From Firmicutes bacterium UBA3920 (GTDB taxonomy: Bacteria > Bacillota > Clostridia > Caldicoprobacterales > Xylanivirgaceae): 22,825 nt of DNA. The translations under genes and the position numbers were made by a program. Location: the NCBI GenBank assembly GCA_002386065.1, contig DGES01000015.1:1696-24520 (forward strand). The letters run 5' to 3'. Shown in pieces: positions 1-6,763 of the stretch. Each line of letters starts with the position of its first letter. The stretch's first letter is position 1. The notes under the pieces are model-generated. The model made no database searches. It had not been told where the DNA came from and was given only the letters and a program-made list of their open reading frames with translations.

Positions 1-1
1 C

Positions 2-373
2 ATATATCAACTCATGGAATTTGAAAGAGCATCGGAGAGACTCTATCTTACAACTGATGATGGAAGTCAAGGTGAAAAGGGAGTTATAACTGAAATAGTA
101 AAGAGAGAGATAGATGATATATCTCCACAACTCATAATAGCATGTGGTCCCATCCCTATGCTTAGGGAAGTTCAAAATATTGCAAGTACTCGCAATATTC
201 CCTGTCAAATATCTTTGGAGGAACGAATGGGATGTGGCATAGGTGCTTGTATGGTTTGTTCTTGCAAGGTAAAAGCAAAAGACGGATTTGAATACAAAAA
301 GGTATGTTCTGATGGACCTGTATTTTTAGGTGATGAGGTGATACTAGATGAGAATGCCCAATTTAGCTGTTAA
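2..373 (+). CDS. pyrK: Dihydroorotate dehydrogenase B, electron transfer subunit (C-terminal part)
   Basis: This is the C-terminal 123 residues of PyrK; the open frame runs off the left edge, so the start is outside the window. PyrK is the iron-sulfur flavoprotein that passes electrons from PyrD to NAD+ in type 1B dihydroorotate dehydrogenase. What shows it is the ferredoxin-reductase-like stretch with CGPIPMLREV (nucleotide-binding end), then the [2Fe-2S] cysteine pattern CGIGACMVC followed by a fourth cysteine in KKVCSDGPVF. The C-terminus overlaps the start of pyrD by 26 nt, as expected for translational coupling of the two subunits of one complex. No damage is seen in the visible part. 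Confidence 0.93.
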   Translation: MYQLMEFERASERLYLTTDDGSQGEKGVITEIVKREIDDISPQLIIACGPIPMLREVQNIASTRNIPCQISLEERMGCGIGACMVCSCKVKAKDGFEYKKVCSDGPVFLGDEVILDENAQFSC

Positions 374-1262
374 TATATGTGGAGTTCAATTTAAAAATCC
401 CATAATAGCAGCTTCAGGTACATTTGGATTTGGTAGAGAATTTTCAAATTATATAGATATAAATCGTATAGGAGGTATAACTGTCACAGGGATTACGTTG
501 CAGCCTAAAGTTGGAAATCCTCCACCTAGAATTGCAGAAACACCGTCCGGGATTCTAAACAGTGTCGGTCTTCAAAATCCAGGTGTAGATTACTTTTTAG
601 AGGTTGAGCTACCAAGGCTGCTTACATACGATACGGGTATTATAGTAAATATAAATGGAACTACCATAGATGAATATTGTAAAATAGCCGAAAAGCTCAG
701 CAAATATCCCATAGATCTAATAGAATTAAACATATCATGTCCAAACGTAAAGGAAGGCGGACTTGCATTTGGTGCTCATCCAGATATGGTATATGAGGTA
801 ACAAAGGCTGTTAAAAAAAGTTCAACACAACCACTAGTAGTGAAATTAACCCCTAATACATCTGATATAAAGGAAACAGCTAAAGCTGCAGCTGAAGCTG
901 GCTGCAATGGTTTATCCCTCATAAATACACTCATCGGTATGGCCATCGATATAAATAGAAGGAAACCCATACTTGCCAATATAACAGGGGGACTGTCTGG
1001 ACCTGCAATAAAACCTGTTGCTTTGAGAATGGTATGGGAGGTTAAAAACACAGTAGATATTCCTATAATAGGCATGGGAGGTGCGATGAAGGGAACGGAT
1101 GTGGTAGAGTTTTTACTTGCTGGTGCTACAGGTGTAGGTGTGGGTACTGCAAATCTAGTATCTCCAACGGCATGTATAGATATTTTAGAGGAACTTACGG
1201 CATATATGATAAAAAATGATATTGAAGATATAGATGAGTTAATTGGAACTTTAAAAATATAG
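348..1262 (+). CDS. pyrD: Dihydroorotate dehydrogenase B, catalytic subunit
   Basis: 304 residues, the usual length of a class 1B enzyme, which oxidises dihydroorotate to orotate in pyrimidine synthesis. The FMN-binding TIM-barrel signatures are present: FKNPIIAASGTFGFG near the N-terminus, the NISCPNVKEGG segment carrying the catalytic-base cysteine typical of class 1 enzymes (serine in class 2), KLTPN, and the phosphate-binding IIGMGGAMKG and GVGTANL near the end. It overlaps pyrK, and pyrE follows 15 nt later, so pyrK-pyrD-pyrE read as one operon. Two starts lie close together (348 and 354); I keep 348 because a GAGGTGA-like site precedes it, but 354 is possible. The long antisense frame opposite its 3' half is a shadow. 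Confidence 0.97.
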   Translation: MRMPNLAVNICGVQFKNPIIAASGTFGFGREFSNYIDINRIGGITVTGITLQPKVGNPPPRIAETPSGILNSVGLQNPGVDYFLEVELPRLLTYDTGIIVNINGTTIDEYCKIAEKLSKYPIDLIELNISCPNVKEGGLAFGAHPDMVYEVTKAVKKSSTQPLVVKLTPNTSDIKETAKAAAEAGCNGLSLINTLIGMAIDINRRKPILANITGGLSGPAIKPVALRMVWEVKNTVDIPIIGMGGAMKGTDVVEFLLAGATGVGVGTANLVSPTACIDILEELTAYMIKNDIEDIDELIGTLKI

Positions 1263-1277
1263 AAGAGAGGGTTAAAT

Positions 1278-1853
1278 ATGATAGATAAAGATATAGTGAT
1301 AAATATATTCAAGGAAACAGAAGTGCTCATGGATGGACATTTTTTACTTACCTCCGGAAGACATAGTGATAAATATATTCAATGTGCAAAAATTACTCAA
1401 TATCCAGATTATACGGAAGAGATAGTAAAGCTTTTAGCAGGACAATTTAAAAATAAAAATATAGACTATGTAGTTGGACCTGCCATAGGAGGTATAATAC
1501 TTTCTTATGAGATGGCACGTCAATTAGGTGTAAAATCATTATTTGCTGAGCGGGAAGATGGAAAAATGACATTTCGTAGAGGCTTTAATCTACCTAAAGG
1601 TTCAAATGTACTAATAGTAGAAGATGTAGTTACAACTGGTGGTTCGGTTAGAGAGGTAATGGATCTTGTAAGAGAACTAGATTCTAACATACAAGGAGTT
1701 GCATGTCTTGTTGATAGGAGTAATGGTACGATAGATTTTGAAACATCATTTGTTCCTGCATTGGCTATGGATGTCAAATCCTATAATCCTCATGAATGTC
1801 CTCTTTGTAGAGCTGATATTCCTCTTGTAAAGATGGGGAGCAGAAAAATATAA
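1278..1853 (+). CDS. pyrE: Orotate phosphoribosyltransferase
   Basis: 191 residues. It joins orotate to PRPP to make orotidine monophosphate, the step after PyrD. The fold markers are HFLLTSGRHSDKYIQC near residue 25-40, the ERE loop, and the PRPP-binding motif VLIVEDVVTTGGSV near residues 110-125. The C-terminus carries HECPLCRADIPLV, a short cysteine-containing tail seen in the PyrE subgroup of many Firmicutes and archaea. The ribosome binding site AGAGAGGG lies a few bases before the ATG. It is the last gene of the pyr operon and is followed at once by a strong hairpin. An exact 20-nt direct repeat lies in the first 105 nt of the gene, read in different frames. Confidence 0.97.
   Translation: MIDKDIVINIFKETEVLMDGHFLLTSGRHSDKYIQCAKITQYPDYTEEIVKLLAGQFKNKNIDYVVGPAIGGIILSYEMARQLGVKSLFAEREDGKMTFRRGFNLPKGSNVLIVEDVVTTGGSVREVMDLVRELDSNIQGVACLVDRSNGTIDFETSFVPALAMDVKSYNPHECPLCRADIPLVKMGSRKI
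1293..1382 (+). repeat. Exact 20-nt direct repeat inside pyrE, 70 nt apart
   Basis: The 20 bases at 1293-1312 recur exactly at 1363-1382 (both begin ATAGTGATAAAT). The offset of 70 nt is not a multiple of three, so the copies encode different residues: DIVINIFK in the first and HSDKYIQ in the second. The second belongs to a conserved PyrE motif. Confidence 0.9.
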
Positions 1854-1892
1854 ATCTACTTAAATGGGGCTGGCAGCCCCATTTAAGTAGAT
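1854..1892. terminator. Perfect 18-bp hairpin between convergent pyrE and rqcH
   Basis: Arms 1854-1871 and 1875-1892 are perfectly complementary over 18 bp with a 3-nt loop (GGC), starting one base after the pyrE stop. On the - strand the hairpin is followed by a T-rich tract (TTATATTTTTCT), so it fits an intrinsic terminator for rqcH. On the + strand no T run follows, so its action on the pyr operon could be termination or protection of the mRNA 3' end. Confidence 0.8.
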
Positions 1893-1907
1893 AGCCTGTA
1901 ATAACGC

Positions 1908-3671
1908 CTATTGCATTATCTTTAAAGATTTTATGAACTCTTTTTTTGGTGTCACGTACAAAGTACTATAGTTATCATATATAACCATTCCTGGTTTTGC
2001 TCCTGAGGGTTTTTTAACATGTCGTTTTAGACAATAATCAACTGCTACATTACTGGAGTTTTTCCCCTTACTATAATATGCAGCAAGTATAGCACCTTCT
2101 TTTAAAGTTGAATCGGGGATTTTCTTTCCCTGTGTTCTAATTATAACATGTGAGCCAGGTATATCCTTTACATGAAGCCATATATCATTGCTATTGGCTA
2201 TTTTTTGTGTAAGATAATCATTTTGTCTATTATTTTTCCCTACATATATATCGTATCCATCGCTAGATAAATAGTGATAGGGCTTAGAATATCTGTCTTT
2301 CTTTTTTTTCTTAGTTTTTTTTCGATTGGACTTTTTTATATATCCTTCTTCTATGAGTTCTTCCTTTATTTCTTCAATCTCTATTTCTTCAGTACAGTTA
2401 CTTAGATTTTCAATTAGACTTTCAATATATTTTATTTCATTTTCTGTTTCTATTATCTGTTTTGACAGTTGCTTTTGTGCATTTTTAAGTTTAGTATATC
2501 TCTTAAAATAGATATCTGCATTTTGTGCAGGAGTTTTATTAGGGTCAAGGGAGATTTCTTCTTCAGCTCCAGTAGGATCATAATAATTTATAAGGTTTAT
2601 CTTAGAGGTACCTTCAGGAATTTTATAGATATTTGCAATTATAAGTTCACCCCATAATCTATACTTTTCAGCATCTTTTGCTTTTTCCAGTTCTTCTCTT
2701 TGTATTCTTAACTTTTGTTCATTATGTGCTAATTCTTTTTTTAATAATTTATACAAGAAAGAAGAGTGCTGTTTTATTCTATCAGTTCTATCCTTTTCAA
2801 GATAATATATATCTACAACTTTAGATGGACTTTCATAATGCTCTTGTAGATAGAGAGGGAATTGTTCATATATAAACGGAAGAATATCTATATATTCACC
2901 CTCTTCATCTTTTAATATAGTAGGTACAAAGTTCTGTTCTTTAACCTGGGAAAAAAACTCTATAAAAGATTTACAAACCATCTCTGTTTGCTTTTCAAAA
3001 TTGAGTTTTCCATTGGCATTCTTTAATGCTCTATATACTATTTCATTTGCAGAAAGTTTTGATATTCCCATGAAATTTTTGAATATTGTCGTGGAAAAGT
3101 CGTCTCGTCTTACTTCTAAGAGAAGTTGTTTTAGTCTTTCTCCTTTTTCTAGTAGGGGATTTTGCTTTTTGTTACCAGGAGGGAGTATATAATTTTTACC
3201 TGGTAAAACTTGTCTAATGCTACTTACTGTGTCGGGAATATGTTTTATACTATCAATTATTTTATCATCGTTATTAAAGAGTATTATATTACTATGGCGC
3301 CCCATTATTTCAATAGCCAATGTTTTTATTGATATATCACCCAATTCATCTATACTTTCGATTTTTATATGGCATATTCTGTCAAACCTCGGTTGTTCTA
3401 TATCAATTATCCTGCCATTTATTAAATGCTTACGTAGTACCATACAAAACATAGGTGGTACATCTGGATTCGCTTTTGTGTGTTCTGTTAGATGCATTCG
3501 TGGAAAATTAGGACTAGCTGACATAAGTAGAATATAATTTTGTCTATTAGCTCGGATATATATGTGGATTTCATCTCTTTCAGGTTGATATATTCTGTCA
3601 ATTCTTCCTCCTATAATCTTCGATTGTAATTCTTTTATTATACTAGATAGCATTATACCATCAAATGCCAT
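1908..3671 (-). CDS. rqcH: Ribosome quality control factor RqcH (Rqc2/NEMF homologue, FbpA/NFACT family)
   Basis: 587 residues from the chosen start. RqcH binds 50S subunits obstructed by peptidyl-tRNA and recruits tRNA-Ala to add C-terminal alanine tails that mark the nascent chain for degradation; older annotations call it a fibronectin-binding protein. The order is an NFACT-N domain (MAFDGIMLSSII at the N-terminus, DR at residues 97-98), a coiled-coil middle (about 290-440), a lysine-rich linker (about 443-458), and an NFACT-R domain with DGYDIYVGKNNRQNDYLT and WLHVKDIPGSHVII. Start choice: the frame also has a GTG at 3677, but AGGAGG at 3684-3679 is only 1 nt from it and 7 nt from the ATG at 3671. 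The ATG also places the DR pair at 97-98, as I recall for Bacillus RqcH. Convergent with pyrE, divergent from the gerM-like gene. Confidence 0.96.
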   Translation of the reverse strand: MAFDGIMLSSIIKELQSKIIGGRIDRIYQPERDEIHIYIRANRQNYILLMSASPNFPRMHLTEHTKANPDVPPMFCMVLRKHLINGRIIDIEQPRFDRICHIKIESIDELGDISIKTLAIEIMGRHSNIILFNNDDKIIDSIKHIPDTVSSIRQVLPGKNYILPPGNKKQNPLLEKGERLKQLLLEVRRDDFSTTIFKNFMGISKLSANEIVYRALKNANGKLNFEKQTEMVCKSFIEFFSQVKEQNFVPTILKDEEGEYIDILPFIYEQFPLYLQEHYESPSKVVDIYYLEKDRTDRIKQHSSFLYKLLKKELAHNEQKLRIQREELEKAKDAEKYRLWGELIIANIYKIPEGTSKINLINYYDPTGAEEEISLDPNKTPAQNADIYFKRYTKLKNAQKQLSKQIIETENEIKYIESLIENLSNCTEEIEIEEIKEELIEEGYIKKSNRKKTKKKKKDRYSKPYHYLSSDGYDIYVGKNNRQNDYLTQKIANSNDIWLHVKDIPGSHVIIRTQGKKIPDSTLKEGAILAAYYSKGKNSSNVAVDYCLKRHVKKPSGAKPGMVIYDNYSTLYVTPKKEFIKSLKIMQ

Positions 3672-3691
3672 ATCCACACCTCCTATTCTTT

Positions 3692-3720
3692 ATTATACTA
3701 TAAAGCAAAATTTTAATCAT
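3692..3720 (-). promoter_or_regulatory. Possible sigma-A promoter of rqcH
   Basis: On the - strand a perfect TATAAT lies at 3697-3692, 7 nt before the AGGAGG of rqcH. Seventeen nt upstream is ATGATT, a poor -35 (3 of 6). The leader would be very short. The -10 is convincing, the -35 weak. Confidence 0.35.
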
Positions 3721-3765
3721 ATATTAATTATTTTCAAATACATACTATTGAAAAATAATTAATAT
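3721..3765. repeat. AT-rich inverted repeat between rqcH and the gerM-like gene
   Basis: Arms 3721-3737 and 3748-3765 are complementary over 17 bp with one bulged base, with TTTTCAA facing TTGAAAA across a 10-nt spacer. It lies in the 130-nt divergent region, 36 nt before the gerM-like start. It could be an operator or simply an AT-rich hairpin; no T tract makes it a clear terminator. Confidence 0.5.
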
Positions 3766-3801
3766 AGATAATATCAGAGAAGAAGTAAGGGGGAAAAGTT
3801 T

Positions 3802-4827
3802 ATGTCATATAAGAAATATATGGTATATCTCATATTATGCCTAATGCTTATAACTACTATGACAGGCTGTGTCTTATCAAAGAAGAATGATAAGACTGAC
3901 AGTGATGTGGATATGTCGGATCTAACTAATATGAAAAATGGAGATGAGTTGATGATGCACGGCGATGAAGAGGATGAAGAGATAGATATAGAAATTAGAG
4001 AGACTTTGCTCTATTATCAAGATGACAATGGATATCTTGTTCCAGTTGTCAGGAAAATACCATGGGAAGAAGGAATAGCAAAGGCTGCCCTTAACATGAT
4101 GAAAGATACTCAAGAACAACAAATGGATTTTATGGCGATGGGTTTAAAACCTGTTTTACCGGCAACTGCTAAGATAAATGGTCTTTCCATACAAAACGGA
4201 TTAGCAAAATTGGATCTTAGTAAAGAGGTTATGAAACTAGATAATGCAGTTGAGGAAAACAACATGGTACAAGGCATAGTGATGACATTATGTGAGTTTC
4301 CAGCTATTGAGAGAGTTCAATTTTTATTTGATGGTGAGATAATAGATTCTTTAAAATATGGTACAGATGTTAGTAGACCTTTGGAGCCACAAAATCTTAA
4401 TTTGGAATTAGGTACTACCGATAGAATAGATGGAGGGGTAGTAACTGTTTTTTATCACAATAGAACTAGTAGCCAATATAGTTACTTAGTTCCTATAACT
4501 AGAATTATTGCCCATGATAGTCCTACCTTAGAAAAAGCTATTGAAGAACTCATAAAGGGCCCTAAACCAGAGAGTGGACTTGATTTTGATATACCACTTG
4601 GCACAAAATTGTTAGGAGTACAGATAGAAGATGGTATAGCTAGTATTAATTTCAGTAGCGAGTTTAAAAATTTATCAAGTTATAGCAATAATGAAGAGAT
4701 TGTAATTAGAGCAATATGCATGACGGCAAAGCAATTTCCTACTGTGGAGAAAGTGAATATATTAGTAGAAGGAGAAAACTACACACCAGAAGGGGTGACG
4801 GTATCTACTTTTGTCAATGAGTATTGA
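3802..4827 (+). CDS. gerM: GerM-like lipoprotein with two GerMN domains
   Basis: 341 residues. A lipoprotein signal peptide is visible: MSYKKYM, a hydrophobic stretch LILCLMLITTM, then the lipobox TGC with the acylated cysteine near residue 23. An acidic linker follows (about 35-65). Two GerMN domains come next, roughly 68-195 and 212-335; each shows the YLVPV/YLVPI strand, a helix ending in a KG/MMKDT-type turn, then an ING/EDG-L/IA-L/INFS strand. GerM proteins act in sporulation and spore germination and sit on the outer face of the membrane. The site AAGGGGG lies before the ATG. In Bacillus gerM precedes rph, rdgB and ysnB; here rdgB follows after a 500-nt gap. Family assignment is firm; orthology to GerM itself is inferred from domains and position. 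Confidence 0.88.
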   Translation: MSYKKYMVYLILCLMLITTMTGCVLSKKNDKTDSDVDMSDLTNMKNGDELMMHGDEEDEEIDIEIRETLLYYQDDNGYLVPVVRKIPWEEGIAKAALNMMKDTQEQQMDFMAMGLKPVLPATAKINGLSIQNGLAKLDLSKEVMKLDNAVEENNMVQGIVMTLCEFPAIERVQFLFDGEIIDSLKYGTDVSRPLEPQNLNLELGTTDRIDGGVVTVFYHNRTSSQYSYLVPITRIIAHDSPTLEKAIEELIKGPKPESGLDFDIPLGTKLLGVQIEDGIASINFSSEFKNLSSYSNNEEIVIRAICMTAKQFPTVEKVNILVEGENYTPEGVTVSTFVNEY

Positions 4828-4972
4828 CAAAATTCTAATTTTCCTAGGTTGTAATGTTAAATGACGGATTTTTTTAGAAATATTCTATACAGATATTTTG
4901 TCCTTGCTGGAAGGTATAAGATTTTCTCAGTGTCTATAATTAGATGTAGAAAGATTTAATTTGTGTTTTGTT

Positions 4973-5046
4973 GGAGCCCTTGAGATATTAGCATATAATT
5001 GTAATAGACCAAAGAGGGCTCCGCTACTGTAATTTAACTAAAGTAG
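4973..5046. other. Structured element: GC-rich inverted repeat followed by CCGCTACTGTAA
   Basis: GGAGCCCT (4973-4980) pairs perfectly with AGGGCTCC (5015-5022) in an otherwise AT-rich gap. Inside, TATTA (4986-4990) can pair with TAATA (5002-5006). Immediately after, CTACT (5024-5028) can pair with AGTAG (5042-5046). The string CCGCTACTGTAA at the 3' side, preceded by TTGTAAT and GACC, resembles the core of cobalamin riboswitches, where CCCGC-ACTGTAA closes helix P3. The GGGAA side and the usual B12 box near the 3' end are not seen. It may be a structured RNA, a degenerate riboswitch or a relic; function unknown. Confidence 0.35.
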
Positions 5047-5179
5047 GTTTATCTTTCAGCCTCAAAACGGTATTTATTGGAAATATACTTTCTCATTTAT
5101 TTCTTTTGGATTTTGTGTAAATTTACTATGGTTTAGACGTTTGAATTTGTGTTTAGCTATGTTAAAATTATAATTAGTC

Positions 5180-5209
5180 ATGACAAGAAACTTCAATGGG
5201 GTATATAAT
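5180..5209 (+). promoter_or_regulatory. Candidate sigma-A promoter of rdgB
   Basis: ATGACA (5180-5185, 5 of 6 to TTGACA), an 18-nt spacer and a perfect TATAAT (5204-5209). It would give a leader of about 110 nt before rdgB. An overlapping option is TTGAAT (5141-5146), 16 nt, TAAAAT (5163-5168). Confidence 0.5.
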
Positions 5210-5328
5210 ATAAATGTTAAGATGATTTTTATTATAGTTTATACTTTATTTTTTTATTTAATTATAAATTTACTAAAAATAGTCATCTATTTAATAATAA
5301 TCTATAGTTATGGTGGTGAAGCATAGAG

Positions 5329-5931
5329 ATGGATAGGATAGTAGTTGCAACCCATAATAAAGGAAAAGTGAGAGAAATACGGGAAATACTAAAGGATATA
5401 CCCTTTGAAATAGTTTCCTTAGATGAAATAGGTTATGATATATATGTAGAAGAAGATCAACCTACCTTTGAAGGTAATGCTTTCAAAAAAGCTATTGAAA
5501 CCATGAAACATACAGGTGAAATAACTATAGCTGATGATTCAGGATTAGAGGTTTATTACTTAAATGGACAACCAGGGGTATGCTCAGCGAGATATGCAGG
5601 TAGCGATGCCACTGATGAAGAAAATATTGCAAAATTATTAAATGCACTCAAGGGCGTACCTAAAGAATCTAGACATGCTGTCTTCAGATGTTCAATTGTT
5701 ATGGCGTATCCCAATGGCCGTATATTAAAGTCAGAGGGGATATGCAAAGGAAGGATCGGCTTTACGCCTAGAGGAAGTGGAGGGTTTGGCTATGATCCCA
5801 TATTTGTAATAGATGATAAGGGGACAACTTTTGCCCAATTGGAACCAGATAAGAAAAATAAATTAAGCCATAGAGGAAAGGCATTAAGACAATTGAAAAG
5901 TCTCTTGGAGGATATATATAAAGAGAGCTAA
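5329..5931 (+). CDS. rdgB: XTP/dITP diphosphatase (RdgB/HAM1 family)
   Basis: 200 residues, normal for the family. It hydrolyses non-canonical purine triphosphates (XTP, dITP, ITP) to the monophosphate and pyrophosphate, keeping them out of DNA and RNA. The signature features are all present: the N-terminal VVATHNKGKVREI, the catalytic ADDSGLEVYYLNGQPGVCSARYAG block near residues 66-90, GRIGFTPRGSGGFGYDPIF near 140-158, and LSHRGKALRQL near the end. The ribosome binding site is modest (GGTGGTG about 11 nt before the ATG). It has its own promoter candidate and is followed 81 nt later by a truncated phosphodiesterase gene that normally forms the next gene of the block. Confidence 0.97.
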   Translation: MDRIVVATHNKGKVREIREILKDIPFEIVSLDEIGYDIYVEEDQPTFEGNAFKKAIETMKHTGEITIADDSGLEVYYLNGQPGVCSARYAGSDATDEENIAKLLNALKGVPKESRHAVFRCSIVMAYPNGRILKSEGICKGRIGFTPRGSGGFGYDPIFVIDDKGTTFAQLEPDKKNKLSHRGKALRQLKSLLEDIYKES

Positions 5932-6012
5932 GCTCTTGTGTAGATTGTAGTTATTTGTAAGTACACAATAAAATTTAGTTTAAACGTAACATGTATAAAT
6001 TTGGAGGATATT

Positions 6013-6123
6013 ATGTACATAGGAGTTTTAAGTGATACTCATGGACGACAATTATCGCTTAGGAAAGCATTGAATTCTATGAAGGATGTGCAACTTGTCA
6101 TTCATTATATAAAAAACTTATAA
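6013..6123 (+). pseudogene. Truncated YfcE/YsnB-type (MJ0936-like) phosphodiesterase, N-terminal stump
   Basis: A 36-codon frame starts with MYIGVLSDTHG, which is the N-terminal strand and the D-x-H metal-binding motif of the YfcE/MJ0936 metallophosphoesterases, continues with a plausible first helix, and reaches DVQLVIH, where intact relatives continue with the next metal ligand (H-x-GD). Here the sequence turns to YIKNL and stops. A good ribosome binding site (TTGGAGGA, ATG 5 nt later) is still in place. An intact family member has about 160-180 residues, so about four fifths is missing, and nothing recognisable continues in any frame before the tRNA promoters. In Firmicutes this gene commonly follows rdgB, which supports the identification. 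Too short to be an active enzyme. Confidence 0.75.
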
Positions 6124-6210
6124 ACGTATAAAACATAGATAAAAGCTATCTTTTACGAGCATAATGAAGAATAAATGCGATTAATTGCATATAATAATCT
6201 ATTGATTAGG

Positions 6211-6239
6211 TTGACCTATAGTATATATTAGGCTATACT
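6211..6239 (+). promoter_or_regulatory. tRNA operon promoter 1
   Basis: TTGACC (6211-6216), 17 nt, TATACT (6234-6239). A perfect 8-bp inverted repeat ATAGTATA/TATACTAT (6218-6225 and 6234-6241) overlaps the spacer and the -10. Confidence 0.6.
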
Positions 6240-6248
6240 ATTCTATGC

Positions 6249-6276
6249 TTGACGTTGCGAAAAAATCTTTTAAAAT
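6249..6276 (+). promoter_or_regulatory. tRNA operon promoter 2
   Basis: TTGACG (6249-6254), 16 nt, TAAAAT (6271-6276). It lies between the other two candidate promoters. Confidence 0.45.
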
Positions 6277-6281
6277 AATAG

Positions 6282-6310
6282 TTGACAGACTGAAGCTTTT
6301 GTTGTATAAT
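6282..6310 (+). promoter_or_regulatory. tRNA operon promoter 3, full consensus
   Basis: Exact TTGACA (6282-6287), a 17-nt spacer and exact TATAAT (6305-6310), about 25 nt before the first tRNA. This is a full-consensus sigma-A promoter, as usual for stable RNA. Confidence 0.9.
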
Positions 6311-6335
6311 TCAATAATGTCGGCGCAAGAAATGT

Positions 6336-6409
6336 GCGGGTGTAATTCAATGGTAGAATACCAGCCTTCCAAGCTGGTTGTGTGGGTTCGATTCCCATCA
6401 CCCGCTCCA
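6336..6409 (+). tRNA. tRNA-Gly (anticodon TCC)
   Basis: Acceptor GCGGGTG pairs with CACCCGC, discriminator T, encoded CCA. The anticodon stem CCAGC/GCTGG encloses CTTCCAA, so the anticodon is TCC. First gene of the array. Confidence 0.97.
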
Positions 6410-6413
6410 TTAT

Positions 6414-6490
6414 GCGCCTGTAGCTCAGTAGGATAGAGCAACGGACTTCTAATCCGTAGGCCAGGGGTTCAAATCCCTTCAGGCGCGCCA
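6414..6490 (+). tRNA. tRNA-Arg (anticodon TCT)
   Basis: Acceptor GCGCCTG/CAGGCGC, discriminator G, encoded CCA. Anticodon stem ACGGA/TCCGT with loop CTTCTAA gives TCT. Only 4 nt after tRNA-Gly. Confidence 0.97.
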
Positions 6491-6507
6491 CTGATTATGA
6501 TATTTGT

Positions 6508-6585
6508 GGTGGGTATAGTTCAGTTGGTTAGAGCGCCAGATTGTGGCTCTGGAGGTCGTGGGTTCGAATCCCATTACCCACCCCA
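6508..6585 (+). tRNA. tRNA-His (anticodon GTG)
   Basis: Acceptor GTGGGTA/TACCCAC with an encoded extra G at position -1 (6508) facing discriminator C, the histidine identity mark, and encoded CCA. Stem CCAGA/TCTGG, loop TTGTGGC, anticodon GTG. Confidence 0.97.
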
Positions 6586-6591
6586 TTGTGT

Positions 6592-6667
6592 TGGGGCGTA
6601 GCCAAGGAGGTAAGGCACGGGACTTTGACTCCCGCATTCGTAGGTTCGAGTCCTGCCGCCCCAGCCA
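6592..6667 (+). tRNA. tRNA-Gln (anticodon TTG)
   Basis: Acceptor TGGGGCG/CGCCCCA, discriminator G, encoded CCA. Stem CGGGA/TCCCG, loop CTTTGAC, anticodon TTG. Confidence 0.97.
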
Positions 6668-6682
6668 TAATCATAAGAATGC

Positions 6683-6758
6683 GACCCATTAGCTCAGTCG
6701 GTAGAGCACTTGACTTTTAATCAAGGGGTCCGGCGTTCGAATCGCCGATGGGTCACCA
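6683..6758 (+). tRNA. tRNA-Lys (anticodon TTT)
   Basis: Acceptor GACCCAT/ATGGGTC, discriminator A, encoded CCA. Stem CTTGA/TCAAG, loop CTTTTAA, anticodon TTT. Confidence 0.97.
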
Positions 6759-6763
6759 ATAGT

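Larger units (their letters stand above)
4828..5328. other. Gene-free 501-nt stretch where rph would be expected
   Basis: All frames are rich in stops and I recognise no protein remnant. It holds a structured element (4973-5046), a promoter candidate just before rdgB (5180-5209) and a very T/A-rich leader. A TTGACA at 4824-4829 overlaps the gerM stop but has no well-spaced -10. By comparison with gerM-rph-rdgB-ysnB in Bacillus, RNase PH would be encoded here; it is absent. Confidence 0.6.

Noticed and set aside
776..1330. 184-codon open frame antisense to pyrD
   Set aside because: It lies opposite a clearly coding gene, its composition is the serine/isoleucine-rich mirror of pyrD codons, and no family is recognisable.
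4824..4855. Perfect TTGACA overlapping the gerM stop codon, with TGTAAT after it
   Set aside because: The spacer is 20 nt, too long for a normal sigma-A promoter, and a better-spaced promoter lies closer to rdgB.
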